A stretch of DNA of 64,000 bases from Cytobacillus suaedae (lineage in GTDB: Bacteria > Bacillota > Bacilli > Bacillales > Bacillaceae_L): the NCBI GenBank assembly GCA_014960805.1, contig CP063163.1:414001-478000 (forward strand), given 5' to 3'. A program made the translations under genes and the position numbers. This document shows, one piece after another, positions 15,248 through 23,703 of the stretch; the first letter of the stretch is position 1; each line of letters starts with the position of its first letter. A model generated the notes under the pieces. The model did no database searches, was not told the origin of the DNA, and saw nothing but the letters and a program-made list of their open reading frames with translations.

Positions 15248-16255
15248 TTATTTTGCAATTCTTTCAAGTGTTTTAATAATACTCAATGATTTACCTGTTC
15301 CAATCGCAACAGCTTCTTGCGGATTAGGTGATAAATGAACCGGTACAAAAATCTCGTTGTTCATCCAGTCGGTGATTCCTTTTAGAAGGGCGCCGCCTCC
15401 TGTTAGGATAACCCCTCTGTCAACGATGTCTCCGCTTAGTTCAGGTGGACAATCCTCTAGAGTTGCACGGACCGCTTCTAGTATTTGTAATAATGATTCT
15501 TTCAATATCTCACGTATCTCAAAAGAGTTTAGTTCAATAGTTTTTGGTAAACCAGTTAGAAGATCTCTTCCTCTAACCTGCATTTTTAACATCTCGTGGT
15601 CGATAAGAGCATAGCCAATTTCCATTTTAATCTGTTCAGCTGTGCGATCTCCAATTAAGATATTGTAATTTTTTCGAACGGCTTGAATGATGTCCTCATC
15701 CATTTTGTCGCCACCAGTGCGAATGGAATGACATGTAACAACTCCGCCAAAAGAGATGATGGCCACTTCCGTTGTTCCACCTCCGATATCAACAACTACA
15801 TTAGCCACAGGCTCATCAACTGGTAAGTCAGATCCAATGGCAGCAGCGACCGGCTCTTCAATTAGGAATACTTGCTTCGCCCCACAATTTTTAATCGCAT
15901 CTTGAATTGCTCGACGCTCAACCGAGGTTGCTCCGGACGGTGTACACACAACAACATTCGGTTTACGGAAGGTAAACCCTAAAACCTGTGTTGCTTTTTT
16001 CATAAAATGACGTAGCATTTCTGTCGTTAAGTTGTAGTCAGCAATGACACCTTGTTTTAAAGGTCTTACCGCTACAATTTTTTCAGGTGTTTTCCCAATC
16101 ATTAATTTCGCATCTGTCCCAACGGCAACTACCTTTTTGGTTTCCGTATCAACAGCAACAACGGATGGCTCGTTTATAATAATCCCTTTGTTTTTACAAT
16201 AAACTAAAACATTTGCAGTTCCTAAATCAATACCAATTTCCATATTAGATAACAT
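15248..16255 (-). CDS. mreBH: Rod-shape-determining protein MreBH
   Basis: 335 residues, exactly the length of B. subtilis MreBH, one of three actin-like MreB paralogues. It polymerises under the membrane and guides lateral wall synthesis and the LytE hydrolase. The actin-fold nucleotide sites are clear: [13 protein letters not shown] (phosphate 1), [13 protein letters not shown] (phosphate 2), [12 protein letters not shown] (adenosine), plus [13 protein letters not shown] and [16 protein letters not shown]. The standing-alone position away from mreCD and Spo genes fits MreBH rather than MreB or Mbl. An in-frame ATG at 16264 overlaps the RBS GGAGG; ATG 16255 with a 9-base spacing is preferred. 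Single-gene unit. Confidence 0.93.
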   Translation of the reverse strand: MLSNMEIGIDLGTANVLVYCKNKGIIINEPSVVAVDTETKKVVAVGTDAKLMIGKTPEKIVAVRPLKQGVIADYNLTTEMLRHFMKKATQVLGFTFRKPNVVVCTPSGATSVERRAIQDAIKNCGAKQVFLIEEPVAAAIGSDLPVDEPVANVVVDIGGGTTEVAIISFGGVVTCHSIRTGGDKMDEDIIQAVRKNYNILIGDRTAEQIKMEIGYALIDHEMLKMQVRGRDLLTGLPKTIELNSFEIREILKESLLQILEAVRATLEDCPPELSGDIVDRGVILTGGGALLKGITDWMNNEIFVPVHLSPNPQEAVAIGTGKSLSIIKTLERIAK

Positions 16256-16427
16256 AATCCTCATCCTCCAAAGAGTTCGAATTTCATATATTGTTCTTTC
16301 GGTAACGTCGATTTATGGGGGTAGCTGTCGAAAGAAGTCTTTCACAATATTGTCGCAATTCTTTTGAAAAATCTAAGTAAACATCATGAGCGCAGTGTAA
16401 AATAAAGGTATGGAAGGAGTGAGTTAA

Positions 16428-16793
16428 ATGGATTTTTCATCCATTGTTTCTGAAGATAAAATTAGACGAGCAATAGAAGATGGTGAATTTGACAACATGC
16501 CAGGGAAAGGTAAACCTTTAAAGCTTGAGGACTTATCAACCATTCCAGAAAGTCTTCGAATCGCCTATAAGGTCATGAAAAATGCTGGGATGCTTGAAGA
16601 AAGTGAAATTAGGAAAGAACTAATGAGCATCGAGGACCTCCTTAGAGCATGTGAAGATGAAGAACAAAGAGTCATTTTAACGAAAAAACTTAACGAAAAG
16701 CTCCTAAGATTAAACCAAGTAATGAAAAAAAGAAATACATCAAACTCAGCTGTTTTTAAAGATTATCAAAGTCAAATACACAATAAATTTTAA
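16428..16793 (+). CDS. DnaJ-homologue-type DUF1992 protein
   Basis: 121 residues of the DUF1992 family (related to the conserved domain of DNAJC28). Characteristic N-terminal pattern: short helix with DKIRRAIEDGEFDNMPGKGKPLKLEDL, in which GxGKPL is the family signature, then SLRIAYKVMKNAGMLEE. The rest is helical and charged. It has no J-domain HPD motif, so it is not a DnaJ co-chaperone itself. Cytoplasmic; molecular function unknown. RBS AAGGAGTG precedes the ATG. A stem TTCGACAT/ATGTCGAA (16802-16828) without T-run separates it from the acetyltransferase gene, so both may share a transcript. Confidence 0.85.
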   Translation: MDFSSIVSEDKIRRAIEDGEFDNMPGKGKPLKLEDLSTIPESLRIAYKVMKNAGMLEESEIRKELMSIEDLLRACEDEEQRVILTKKLNEKLLRLNQVMKKRNTSNSAVFKDYQSQIHNKF

Positions 16794-16841
16794 AGAGAGA
16801 TTTCGACATTTGCCACTAACATGTCGAACATAGGGAGAGTT

Positions 16842-17384
16842 ATGAACACAATACTTGAGCATGAAAATTTACATATCCGCCTCCTTAGCGAAGAGGATGC
16901 TAGCCTGCTTGCTAAATGGTTAACGGATGATAGAGTATTAGAGTTTTATGAGGGTAGAGATAACCCGCATGATCTGGAAAAGGTGAAAGAAGTGTTTTTT
17001 CATAAAATGGATCGTGGTATATCTGCTTGTTTAGTTGAATACGGCGGTAAACCAATAGGGTACCTGCAATTTTATCCTTCAACCAAAGAGGATAAAGAGC
17101 ATTACGATTATCCTGTAGAAGAGTCTGTCTATGGAATGGATCAGTTTATCGGAGAACCAGAGTTTTGGAACAGAGGAATTGGTTCTGAACTTGTTAGTAG
17201 CGTAGCTAATTTCTTGGTGGACAGCGGGTTGGCATCTAGGGTTATTATGGATCCCCAGGCTAGGAATGAACGTGCTATTCGATGCTATGAAAAGTGTGGG
17301 TTTGTTAAGGTGAAATTCCTTCCCGAGCAGGAGCTCCATGAAGGGGTTATGCAGGATTGTTGGTTAATGGAATTTAAAAAGTAA
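16842..17384 (+). CDS. GNAT acetyltransferase, AAC(6')-Ie-like
   Basis: 180 residues from ATG 16842 (RBS AGGGAGAG); an upstream ATG at 16821 lies in a hairpin arm without RBS. The sequence closely follows the N-terminal acetyltransferase half of the bifunctional aminoglycoside enzyme AacA-AphD: WLTDDRVLEFYEGRD, VYGMDQFIGEPEFWNRGIG (acetyl-CoA loop region), MDPQARNERAIRCYEKCGF and the closing LPEQELHEGVMQDCWLMEF. Acetyl-CoA-dependent 6'-N-acetylation of aminoglycosides is therefore a reasonable hypothesis, but the kinase half is missing and many chromosomal Bacillus relatives are untested. No mobile element is next to it. Bidirectional terminator follows. Confidence 0.85.
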   Translation: MNTILEHENLHIRLLSEEDASLLAKWLTDDRVLEFYEGRDNPHDLEKVKEVFFHKMDRGISACLVEYGGKPIGYLQFYPSTKEDKEHYDYPVEESVYGMDQFIGEPEFWNRGIGSELVSSVANFLVDSGLASRVIMDPQARNERAIRCYEKCGFVKVKFLPEQELHEGVMQDCWLMEFKK

Positions 17385-17412
17385 CCAGACACCCTTAAGG
17401 TACTGGTTACTT
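17379..17412. terminator. Bidirectional terminator between acetyltransferase and YfhP-like gene
   Basis: AAGTAACCAG and CTGGTTACTT form a 10-bp stem around a 14-base loop, T-rich on both outer sides. It overlaps the acetyltransferase stop codon. Confidence 0.7.
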
Positions 17413-18273
17413 CTTCTCGATATACTCAAATAAAAACGATTGACCTCCTCGGTAAAAACGAGGATCATAAACCCCTAGGCGTTCGCCATCATCTACGACA
17501 ACTACAAACGGAGACCACTGATATAGTGTTTTAGCTTCCGGGCGTTCACTAAACAGCTGCTCAAGGTCAGCGTCTTCCTGGGATTCAAGGGTATGCTTGT
17601 GGGTAGCTCCTGTAAATAACGAAACATCCTTAATTTCTACAATAAGTTCTTTTTTCCCGATAATCGAATAATTCCATGGTATAAAGCTAGCAGAAAGTGC
17701 TAGTTGATCATAATTATTCTCGTGTTGATTGTATATCAGATAGCCTTGAGCCGACTGAATGCTCACATGCAATATCATCAGGACCCATGCTAATTTAAAA
17801 ATTCGATGCTTATTTTCTTTTACATACCTGGTAAAAATAAAGGCTCCAATCATAATAGTCCAGTATACAAAATCAATAATTGGAATGGTACCGAATGTAA
17901 TCCTTATCTGTGAAAATGGTTCGAAGTATCCGGTCCCCCAAGCATTAAATAAGTCAGCTGTATTATGTGTAAAAACAGCAACAAGGCCTATATAAAAGAC
18001 GCGTTTATCCTTTACTTTAAAAAGTAAAAAGCACAGTCCCCAAATGAGAAGTGCCCAGATAGGTACTAGAAAGAGAGAATGAGTGATTCCCCTGTGCCAC
18101 ATTTGATACATTCCTTCAGAATCCCAAAGCTGTGAAATGACATCTATGTCCGGGATTTGACTTCCGACAATGGAGGTTAAGAACATCGATCGTTTCATAT
18201 CCTTATCCATATCTTTTTTATCAATTGCTCCATATAAAGTTAAACCGAACATTGTATGTGTTATTGTATCCAA
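17407..18273 (-). CDS. YdjM/YfhP-type membrane-bound metal-dependent hydrolase
   Basis: 288 residues. N-terminal half carries the family's metal-site motifs: THTMFGLTLYG, GSQIPDIDVI (two Asp) and HRGITHS (His, His), then FTHNTADLFNAWGT, interleaved with five or so transmembrane helices; the C-terminal 90 residues form a soluble domain. Related to YfhP of B. subtilis and YdjM of E. coli, whose substrates are not known. The frame can start at GTG 18282, but that codon overlaps the RBS GAGGTGA; TTG 18273 gives the family-typical beginning MDTITHTMFG and is chosen. Single gene on the minus strand. Confidence 0.8.
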   Translation of the reverse strand: MDTITHTMFGLTLYGAIDKKDMDKDMKRSMFLTSIVGSQIPDIDVISQLWDSEGMYQMWHRGITHSLFLVPIWALLIWGLCFLLFKVKDKRVFYIGLVAVFTHNTADLFNAWGTGYFEPFSQIRITFGTIPIIDFVYWTIMIGAFIFTRYVKENKHRIFKLAWVLMILHVSIQSAQGYLIYNQHENNYDQLALSASFIPWNYSIIGKKELIVEIKDVSLFTGATHKHTLESQEDADLEQLFSERPEAKTLYQWSPFVVVVDDGERLGVYDPRFYRGGQSFLFEYIEKK

Positions 18274-18351
18274 ACTAGTCACCTCGAAGATAATTATAGC
18301 CTGTTCTAGTGAAAAACAAAAAATATGAAGTACTGGCTAGTTAGGACCAAT

Positions 18352-18969
18352 TTACTTTTTTAAGCCTGCCGCAAAGAAAGGACCATTTACGGTCATCGTG
18401 GATATAATTCGAGCGATCTCTTGAGGTGATTCCTCTCTATCATTATTAAGCCATTCTTGAATAACACCTATATGTGCTGAAGCAATGTATGACACTAAGT
18501 ATTCAGGTGGAACAAGGAGTTCTTCCCTCTTAAATATAGAATTCTGGCTATTTTCAAATAAGGTTTTCCGCATAAATACTTTCAATTTTGTCTGGAAAGA
18601 TAAATCCCCTTTTGGACCCAACAAAGCTTTCATAAGTCCTCTATTTTGATTTAAAAATTCAAAGAATGGAACGAGAAAGGTAAAGGGGACTGTATTCGGA
18701 GCATTATTTTCTAAATCTGCAATAACTTTTGGAATGTTTTTAACAATCTTGTTCTCCATTTCCTTTACCAATTCTTCCTCACATTTGGTCATTAAATCAT
18801 ACTTATCCTGATAATGGCTATAAAAGGTGCCACGATTAATTTTAGCTCTTGTTGTTATGTCTTTAACGGTAATAGCCTCAAAACCTTTTTCTTCTATCAA
18901 TTCTACTAAAGCATTCTTAATAGAATCTTTTGTACGAATGACACGTAAGTCTGTACTTTTATCGTCCAT
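18352..18969 (-). CDS. TetR/AcrR-family transcriptional regulator
   Basis: 205 residues. The N-terminal 60 residues form the TetR helix-turn-helix (RTKDSIKNALVELIEEKGFEAITVKDITTRA followed by INRGTFYSHYQDKYDLM); the rest is an all-helical ligand-binding/dimer domain. RBS GGAGG precedes the ATG. It is divergent from a two-gene ABC-2 exporter, with 217 bp between them containing a perfect 12-bp palindrome in the exporter promoter, so it most likely represses the exporter until a ligand binds. The ligand cannot be inferred. Confidence 0.9.
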   Translation of the reverse strand: MDDKSTDLRVIRTKDSIKNALVELIEEKGFEAITVKDITTRAKINRGTFYSHYQDKYDLMTKCEEELVKEMENKIVKNIPKVIADLENNAPNTVPFTFLVPFFEFLNQNRGLMKALLGPKGDLSFQTKLKVFMRKTLFENSQNSIFKREELLVPPEYLVSYIASAHIGVIQEWLNNDREESPQEIARIISTMTVNGPFFAAGLKK

Positions 18970-19010
18970 TTAGCTTCCTCCAATATGTTTTTTCAACACA
19001 ATTCTTTATG

Positions 19011-19028
19011 GTGTCGTTTAACCAACAC
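19011..19028. promoter_or_regulatory. Possible second TetR operator (imperfect palindrome)
   Basis: GTGTCGTTTAACCAACAC is palindromic at 6 of 8 arm positions and lies 42 bp upstream of the regulator's start codon, where autoregulation would be expected. Confidence 0.35.
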
Positions 19029-19078
19029 ATCCAGTATTTTTGATTATTGAATAGCGTCTAATCAGAAATTATACTTTT

Positions 19079-19108
19079 ATTATTAAATAAACAACGCGTT
19101 GTATATTA
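19079..19108 (+). promoter_or_regulatory. Exporter promoter with embedded operator palindrome
   Basis: ACAACGCGTTGT (19091-19102) is a perfect 12-bp palindrome lying between a weak -35 (TTATTA, 19079) and the -10 TATATT (about 19102-19107). Position within the promoter fits repression by the divergent TetR protein. Confidence 0.55.
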
Positions 19109-19186
19109 TTTTAACCGAAAATAGAAATTGGCTGAAATGTTTTAAAAAAGTATTGCTATAAAATCGAGTTTGGGGAGGAAAAAACG

Positions 19187-19918
19187 ATGGATATTCATGT
19201 CATGGATGTTAGTAAAAGTTTTGATCAAAAACAAGTTATAAATAATATCTCTCTCACGATTCCAAAAGGAGAAATTTGTTGTTTGCTTGGTCCTTCTGGT
19301 TCAGGAAAAACAACATTGATTCGCCTAATGATTGGCGCAATTACTCCAGATCAGGGGACTATTCAATTTGAAGATGTACAAATGCCAAATATGAAAATGT
19401 TAAAAAAGATAGGATTTATGCCACAGAATGATGCGTTATATGACGATTTATCAGCTGAAGCTAATTTGAATTTTTTTGGAGGACTTTACAGAATTGATAA
19501 ATCTAAGTTGGAAAAGCGTATTGATGAGGTACTGGCTGTAGTTGATTTAACAGAGCATCGAAGGAAATTGGTGAGAAATTTTTCAGGTGGTATGAAAAAG
19601 CGCCTATCCCTTGCTGCTGCCCTTTTACACTCTCCTAAAATATTGTTCTTGGATGAACCAACAGTAGGAATCGATCCGGTGTTACGTCGAACGATTTGGG
19701 ATCAGTTTCAAATCATTAAAAATTCCGGTACAACTATTATTGTATCTACCCATGTGATGGATGAAGTGACAGAATGTGATAAAGCTGCACTCATTTATAA
19801 TGGTTCCTTGATTGAATATGATACAGTGACGAATTTACTTGGAAAAACAAAAAACGGTCGAGTAGAGGAATTGTTTTTCATTGCCTCCAGTGAATTGAAG
19901 GGTGGTGCTGTAGAATGA
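19187..19918 (+). CDS. ABC transporter ATP-binding protein (ABC-2 exporter)
   Basis: 243 residues, one ABC ATPase domain: Walker A GPSGSGKTT (about 36-44), Q-loop MPQNDALYDDLSA, signature FSGGMKKRLSLAAAL, Walker B ILFLDEPTVGIDP, H-loop STHVMDE. The GGMKKR signature and GIDP are typical of DrrA/YbhF-type drug or lipid exporters. It hydrolyses ATP at the membrane with the permease encoded next. RBS GGGGAGG precedes ATG 19187. Its stop overlaps the permease start (ATGA). Probably controlled by the divergent TetR regulator. Substrate unknown. Confidence 0.92.
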   Translation: MDIHVMDVSKSFDQKQVINNISLTIPKGEICCLLGPSGSGKTTLIRLMIGAITPDQGTIQFEDVQMPNMKMLKKIGFMPQNDALYDDLSAEANLNFFGGLYRIDKSKLEKRIDEVLAVVDLTEHRRKLVRNFSGGMKKRLSLAAALLHSPKILFLDEPTVGIDPVLRRTIWDQFQIIKNSGTTIIVSTHVMDEVTECDKAALIYNGSLIEYDTVTNLLGKTKNGRVEELFFIASSELKGGAVE

Positions 19919-20943
19919 TACATTTAGCCAAACGTGTTATCCGTCAAACAATAAATGACAAACGAAGCGTTATGATGATCTTAGTTGCTCCACTGTTGAT
20001 TTTAACTTTAGTTTACTTTTTATTGGGTGATTCAGACTATGTGCCGATATTAGGAATTGATAAGAACACTATGCCAGGTTCGCTAGTAACTGCATTGGAA
20101 GAACAAGATTTGAATGTGGTCGATGTTAAAGATATTGGTGCCGAACAGCCAGAAGACTATTTGAAAGACAATCCTGATGTGGATGCGATTTTTACGCTCT
20201 CAGAAAGCTCCGGAATGAATATCACAATGTATGAGCCATCTACTAAAGGTGCTAAAGCTGCTAGTGAGATTCAAGCAGCCATGGCTTCATTAAATCCTTC
20301 AGCAAAAATAAATATGTCCTATGTTTATGGGACACAAGAACAGAGTAGTTTTGATTCTCTTGGTTATGTGTTTCTTGCATTATTCTCGTTTTTCTTGGTG
20401 TTTATCATTTCGGGTATGGCACTTGTGAGAGAGCGAAGTGGCGGGACATTGGAACGGTTATTGATGACTCCGATTAAACGAGGTGAGGTCATTCTTGGTT
20501 ATACGGTAGGGTATGGTGTTTTTGCTATAGTTCAAGCAATTATCATTGTGCTTTATTCCATTTTTGTACTTCAATTACATTCATCAGGTAACATTGGTTG
20601 GATTTTGCTCACAATGGTTTTATTAGCCGTGACGGCGGTTTCATTTGGTGCTACGATTTCCATTTTTGCTAGCTCAGAACTTCAAGTGGTACAAATGATT
20701 CCGTTTACTATTATTCCACAAGTATTTTTTTCGGGGTTGATTCCCCTAGACTTAATTCCTTACCATCTTGGAAATCTATGTTACATTATGCCGATTTATT
20801 ATGGAGCAGCAGCCATCAAAGGTGTCATGGTTTATGGTGATGGTTTCTTGCAAATCTGGGGCTATCTTCTTGGTTTAATCTTGTTTGCGTTCATGTTATA
20901 CGTAATAAACACACAAGCACTAAAAAAATTCAGGGAATTGTAG
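19915..20943 (+). CDS. ABC-2 type permease
   Basis: 342 residues: one N-terminal helix (about 20-38), a large extracellular domain (40-150), then five helices in the C-terminal half, the usual YhgE/DrrB-like ABC-2 layout. ALVRERSGGTLERLLMTPIKRGEVILGY is the cytoplasmic coupling loop that contacts the ATPase, and FFSGLIPLDLIP is typical of the third-last helix. Translationally coupled to the ATPase gene by an ATGA overlap. The pair forms a homodimeric or heterotetrameric exporter, presumably for a toxic compound sensed by the TetR protein. A strong terminator follows. Confidence 0.92.
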   Translation: MIHLAKRVIRQTINDKRSVMMILVAPLLILTLVYFLLGDSDYVPILGIDKNTMPGSLVTALEEQDLNVVDVKDIGAEQPEDYLKDNPDVDAIFTLSESSGMNITMYEPSTKGAKAASEIQAAMASLNPSAKINMSYVYGTQEQSSFDSLGYVFLALFSFFLVFIISGMALVRERSGGTLERLLMTPIKRGEVILGYTVGYGVFAIVQAIIIVLYSIFVLQLHSSGNIGWILLTMVLLAVTAVSFGATISIFASSELQVVQMIPFTIIPQVFFSGLIPLDLIPYHLGNLCYIMPIYYGAAAIKGVMVYGDGFLQIWGYLLGLILFAFMLYVINTQALKKFREL

Positions 20944-20966
20944 TTTTAAGATTAGACAAAAGAAAG

Positions 20967-21000
20967 GAGCTGGGATTATTAAAAATCCCAGCTCTTTTTT
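20967..21000 (+). terminator. Terminator after ABC-2 exporter
   Basis: GAGCTGGGATT and AATCCCAGCTC form a perfect 11-bp stem with a 6-base loop and T6. Confidence 0.9.
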
Positions 21001-21014
21001 GTTAATTTGAATTC

Positions 21015-21170
21015 TTATTTTTCCTTCGGTGGATCTTGGTCCTTAGGCAATGGGTCAACATAATAGGAATCTCTAGAATTAAGAGCTCCTTTTAGGGTGT
21101 AAAGTAAAAACAGAACAGTAATCATAAGAAAGAAAACCAACCCTAATGTAGTAAGCCACATTCCAACCAT
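21015..21170 (-). CDS. Small single-pass membrane protein
   Basis: 51 residues from ATG 21170, chosen because AAGGGGAG lies seven bases upstream; the frame extends to 21221 without an RBS. One transmembrane helix (about residues 5-25, LTTLGLVFFLMITVLFLLYTL) and a short charged tail (SYYVDPLPKDQDPPKEK). I do not recognise the family. It follows yfkK on the same strand, 70 bp downstream, and may be co-transcribed. Confidence 0.6.
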   Translation of the reverse strand: MVGMWLTTLGLVFFLMITVLFLLYTLKGALNSRDSYYVDPLPKDQDPPKEK

Positions 21171-21240
21171 TTGATCACTCCCCTTTATTAACTTATATGC
21201 AGGGGAGTGGTAAATCTTCACTGAATGAATTTATTATGTA

Positions 21241-21468
21241 TTATATACCTTTACGTAACGATCCTAGTTCTTCAACGATTGCTTGCATTTCATTTGGGCT
21301 GAAAGATGCCTTTTTCATGACTAAGTTATAAATATCTCTTAGTTCTTCGTACATCTCTTCGTTGAAATGAGATGGTTTAATTGCACCTAGGTTTAATACT
21401 TTTAATTTTTCTTTTATTTGTTCTATCATGTACTCTACGTTTTCAACAGATTTTTGAGTTAAATCCAT
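21241..21468 (-). CDS. yfkK: DUF1128 (UPF0435) protein YfkK
   Basis: 75 residues, all-helical, cytoplasmic, of the DUF1128 family (B. subtilis YfkK, 71 residues). Signature stretch: [34 protein letters not shown] and [18 protein letters not shown]. Function unknown. RBS AAAGGA. It diverges from yfkJ-yfkI-yfkH exactly as in B. subtilis, which supports the assignment. Confidence 0.9.
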   Translation of the reverse strand: MDLTQKSVENVEYMIEQIKEKLKVLNLGAIKPSHFNEEMYEELRDIYNLVMKKASFSPNEMQAIVEELGSLRKGI

Positions 21469-21614
21469 GGTTACATTCCTTTCTGTACTAGCAGTTTTCT
21501 TTATATTGTATCATGTTCCATAATGGGAATATATATTAGGAGGATGAAATTGTTGATAATCAATGATATGTTATTGGTAATTAGGGTAATTAACATAGAA
21601 AGGGGATACCAATC

Positions 21615-22088
21615 ATGATCAACGTCTTGTTTGTCTGTTTAGGAAATATCTGTAGGTCACCAATGGCTGAGGCAATTTTTAGAGATATGATAAAAAGAGA
21701 AGGTCTTGAGGATAAAATCCTTGTTGATTCTGCAGGAACTGGAGATTGGCATATCGGAAATCCACCTCATGAAGGAACAAGAAAAATCTTATTGGATAAC
21801 AAAATTGACTTTAGTACAATTGTGGCAAGACAGGTAGCGAAAGAGGATGTCTTAAAATTTGACTATATCATTGCGATGGATGCAGAGAACTTAGGCAATC
21901 TTCGCCGAATGGCTGGTTTTGAAAAGACAGGCTATATTGGACGTCTGTTAGATTTTGTTGATGGAAGTAAGATTGCAGATGTGCCCGATCCTTATTTTAC
22001 AGGAAACTTCGATGAAACCTTCTCTTTAGTAAAAGCGGGATGTGAAGGTCTGCTTAAAACAATCCAGAAGGAACATCAATTATCATAA
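21615..22088 (+). CDS. yfkJ: Low-molecular-weight protein tyrosine phosphatase YfkJ
   Basis: 157 residues. The phosphate loop CLGNICRS (Cys8 nucleophile, Arg14) and the general-acid loop DVPDPYF near residue 120 define an LMW-PTP. B. subtilis YfkJ removes phosphate from tyrosine (and protein arginine) residues and is linked to ethanol stress resistance. RBS AAGGGGAT lies upstream of ATG 21615. It heads the yfkJ-yfkI-yfkH group, with 34 bp to yfkI. Confidence 0.94.
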   Translation: MINVLFVCLGNICRSPMAEAIFRDMIKREGLEDKILVDSAGTGDWHIGNPPHEGTRKILLDNKIDFSTIVARQVAKEDVLKFDYIIAMDAENLGNLRRMAGFEKTGYIGRLLDFVDGSKIADVPDPYFTGNFDETFSLVKAGCEGLLKTIQKEHQLS

Positions 22089-22122
22089 TACATATGGAAT
22101 CCAAAAGAGGAGAGATTATGAA

Positions 22123-22482
22123 ATGGGCAAACGTAACAAATTGGTAGAAAGCATGCTTATAGGAGCAGCTATAGGGGCAGTGGTATCCTTATTTGATAAA
22201 GATACGAGAGAAACAGTTATACAGAATGGAAAGGCTGTTTCTAGAAAATCTGCTGAAATTATAAAAAATCCAGAAGTAGTAACTGGGAAAATTAAAGACA
22301 ATATTAGAATGGTACGTTCAACGATTAATGAAATAACAGAAGATGTAAAATTTTTAGCAACCAAAGTAAATGAACTAAATGAAAAGACACCAGAAATGAT
22401 AGGAATGATTAAAGAAACAAAAGACGCATTTGCAAAAACAATAACATTAGAGGGAGAAAAAAACTCTAAAATAGAGGGGTGA
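22123..22482 (+). CDS. yfkI: YtxH-like membrane-associated protein YfkI
   Basis: 119 residues from ATG 22123 (RBS GGAGAG, 8-base spacing); the frame is open further upstream into yfkJ but without a signal for starting there. N-terminal glycine-rich hydrophobic segment (MLIGAAIGAVVSLFD, about 10-24) followed by a long amphipathic/coiled helix region, the YtxH/YfkI plan. Function unknown; its conserved position between a phosphatase and a YihY-type membrane protein suggests a stress-related role. The stop codon lies inside the RBS of yfkH, implying coupling. Confidence 0.82.
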   Translation: MGKRNKLVESMLIGAAIGAVVSLFDKDTRETVIQNGKAVSRKSAEIIKNPEVVTGKIKDNIRMVRSTINEITEDVKFLATKVNELNEKTPEMIGMIKETKDAFAKTITLEGEKNSKIEG

Positions 22483-22486
22483 AATG

Positions 22487-23326
22487 ATGGTCGAAAAGAG
22501 TGGCTTTAATCTCTCTTTCCTAAAGGAGCTGTTTAAGCGTTTTGGAGAGGATGAGGTAGGAGGACTATCAGCAGAACTTGCTTATTTCTTTTTACTGTCT
22601 TTATTTCCATTCCTTATTTTCTTAGTAACACTTATCGGATTTCTGCCTGTTTCGCAAGTTGATGTATTAAACTTTATCCGTGAATATGCTCCTGGTCAAA
22701 CGATGGATATGATTGAGGAGAATTTGAACGCTATCCTTGGAAGTCATAATGAAGGGTTATTGTCTTTTGGTATTATAGCTACTATTTGGTCTGCTTCAAA
22801 TGGAATTAATGCGGTCGTGAGGGCATTCAATCGTGCGTATGATGTGAAAGAAACACGATCTTTTATTGTTGCTCGTGCCATCTCGGTACTTCTAACCTTT
22901 GCAATGGTTTTTGTTATTATAGTGGCCTTATTGTTACCCGTATTTGGAAAACAAATAGGAATATTTGTTTTTTCTTCTTTAGGGTTGTCAGAACACTTTT
23001 TAGACATATGGAATGCCGCAAGATGGATACTTAGTGCATTGATTTTATTTATTGTATTTACATTCTTATATTACATTGCACCCAATCGGAAGTTAAAGAT
23101 TAGAGAAGTATTAACCGGTTCTTTCTTTGCTACTTTTGGCTGGATGTTTGTTTCTCTGGCGTTTTCTTACTATGTGAGTAACTTTGGTAATTATACAGCT
23201 ACATATGGGAGTCTTGGAGGAATTATCGTCTTGATGATTTGGTTTTACTTGTCTGGGATGATTATCATACTGGGCGGAGAAATAAATGCGATTTTGAATT
23301 GCCATAGGGTACGGAGTGTGAAGTAA
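22487..23326 (+). CDS. yfkH: YihY/BrkB-family membrane protein YfkH
   Basis: 279 residues, six transmembrane helices, YihY/UPF0761 family (often misnamed RNase BN). Landmarks: GGLSAELAYFFLLSLFPFL, TIWSASNGINAVVRAFNRAYDV, APNRKLKIREVLTGSFFATFGW and YGSLGGIIVLMIWFYLSG. Function unknown. Two adjacent ATG codons (22484, 22487); the second has the better 7-base spacing from AGGGG. Third gene of the conserved yfkJIH unit. Confidence 0.9.
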   Translation: MVEKSGFNLSFLKELFKRFGEDEVGGLSAELAYFFLLSLFPFLIFLVTLIGFLPVSQVDVLNFIREYAPGQTMDMIEENLNAILGSHNEGLLSFGIIATIWSASNGINAVVRAFNRAYDVKETRSFIVARAISVLLTFAMVFVIIVALLLPVFGKQIGIFVFSSLGLSEHFLDIWNAARWILSALILFIVFTFLYYIAPNRKLKIREVLTGSFFATFGWMFVSLAFSYYVSNFGNYTATYGSLGGIIVLMIWFYLSGMIIILGGEINAILNCHRVRSVK

Positions 23327-23360
23327 AAGGTTGTTTTCACTTTTTCACTTATAATTTTGA

Positions 23361-23437
23361 CCGTTCCTTTGCGCTGCAGGCACTTGCTTTCCTCTACGTC
23401 CCGCAGGAGTCAAGTGCCTTTCGCTCCAATCCACTCC
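23361..23437 (-). repeat. Short copy of a palindromic dispersed repeat
   Basis: Arms GCAGGCACTTGCTTTCC and CCGCAGGAGTCAAGTGCC can pair through GGCACTTG/CAAGTGCC. Read on the minus strand the outer sequences match, almost base for base, the ends of the longer element at 27421-27605 (same GTGGATTGGAGCG start and GAACGG end). It is a short derivative lacking the central block. Confidence 0.75.
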
Positions 23438-23574
23438 ACACTTTGAGTAAATATAAGTCACAATAGAACCCAAATAATTACCTGAAACTTCCCTACGTGA
23501 TTTCTACCCTATAAGCCATACTATAGGTGTAAGGGCGTTTAGTCCTTATATAGAAAATGAGGGGGGTTACCAAT

Positions 23575-23658
23575 ATGGCAAAGACAAAGCAAAAAGGTAA
23601 ATCTCGTCCTAAACATAAGACAAGTGGTAGTGCAAACGGAAGAAACGGCTATCACTAA
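23575..23658 (+). CDS. Small basic 27-residue protein, spore-protein-like
   Basis: ATG 23575 with GGGGGG about 9 bases upstream opens a 27-codon ORF: MAKTKQKGKSRPKHKT followed by a Ser/Gly/Asn-rich tail ending NGYH. It is very basic and hydrophilic, as are several minor small acid-soluble/nucleic-acid-associated spore proteins, but I cannot assign it to a named family. It has its own terminator, which supports a real transcription unit. Confidence 0.55.
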   Translation: MAKTKQKGKSRPKHKTSGSANGRNGYH

Positions 23659-23668
23659 CCTCAAAAAA

Positions 23669-23697
23669 GGTGTCAGGATATACTCCTGACACCATTC
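23669..23697. terminator. Terminator between small basic gene and zosA
   Basis: GGTGTCAGGA and TCCTGACACC form a 10-bp stem with a 5-base loop; A-rich upstream and T-rich downstream, so usable from both sides. Confidence 0.75.
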
Positions 23698-23703
23698 TTT
23701 GTT

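Noticed and set aside
16802-16828. Hairpin TTCGACAT/ATGTCGAA as terminator
   Set aside because: No T-run follows; it may affect RNA stability, but termination is not supported.
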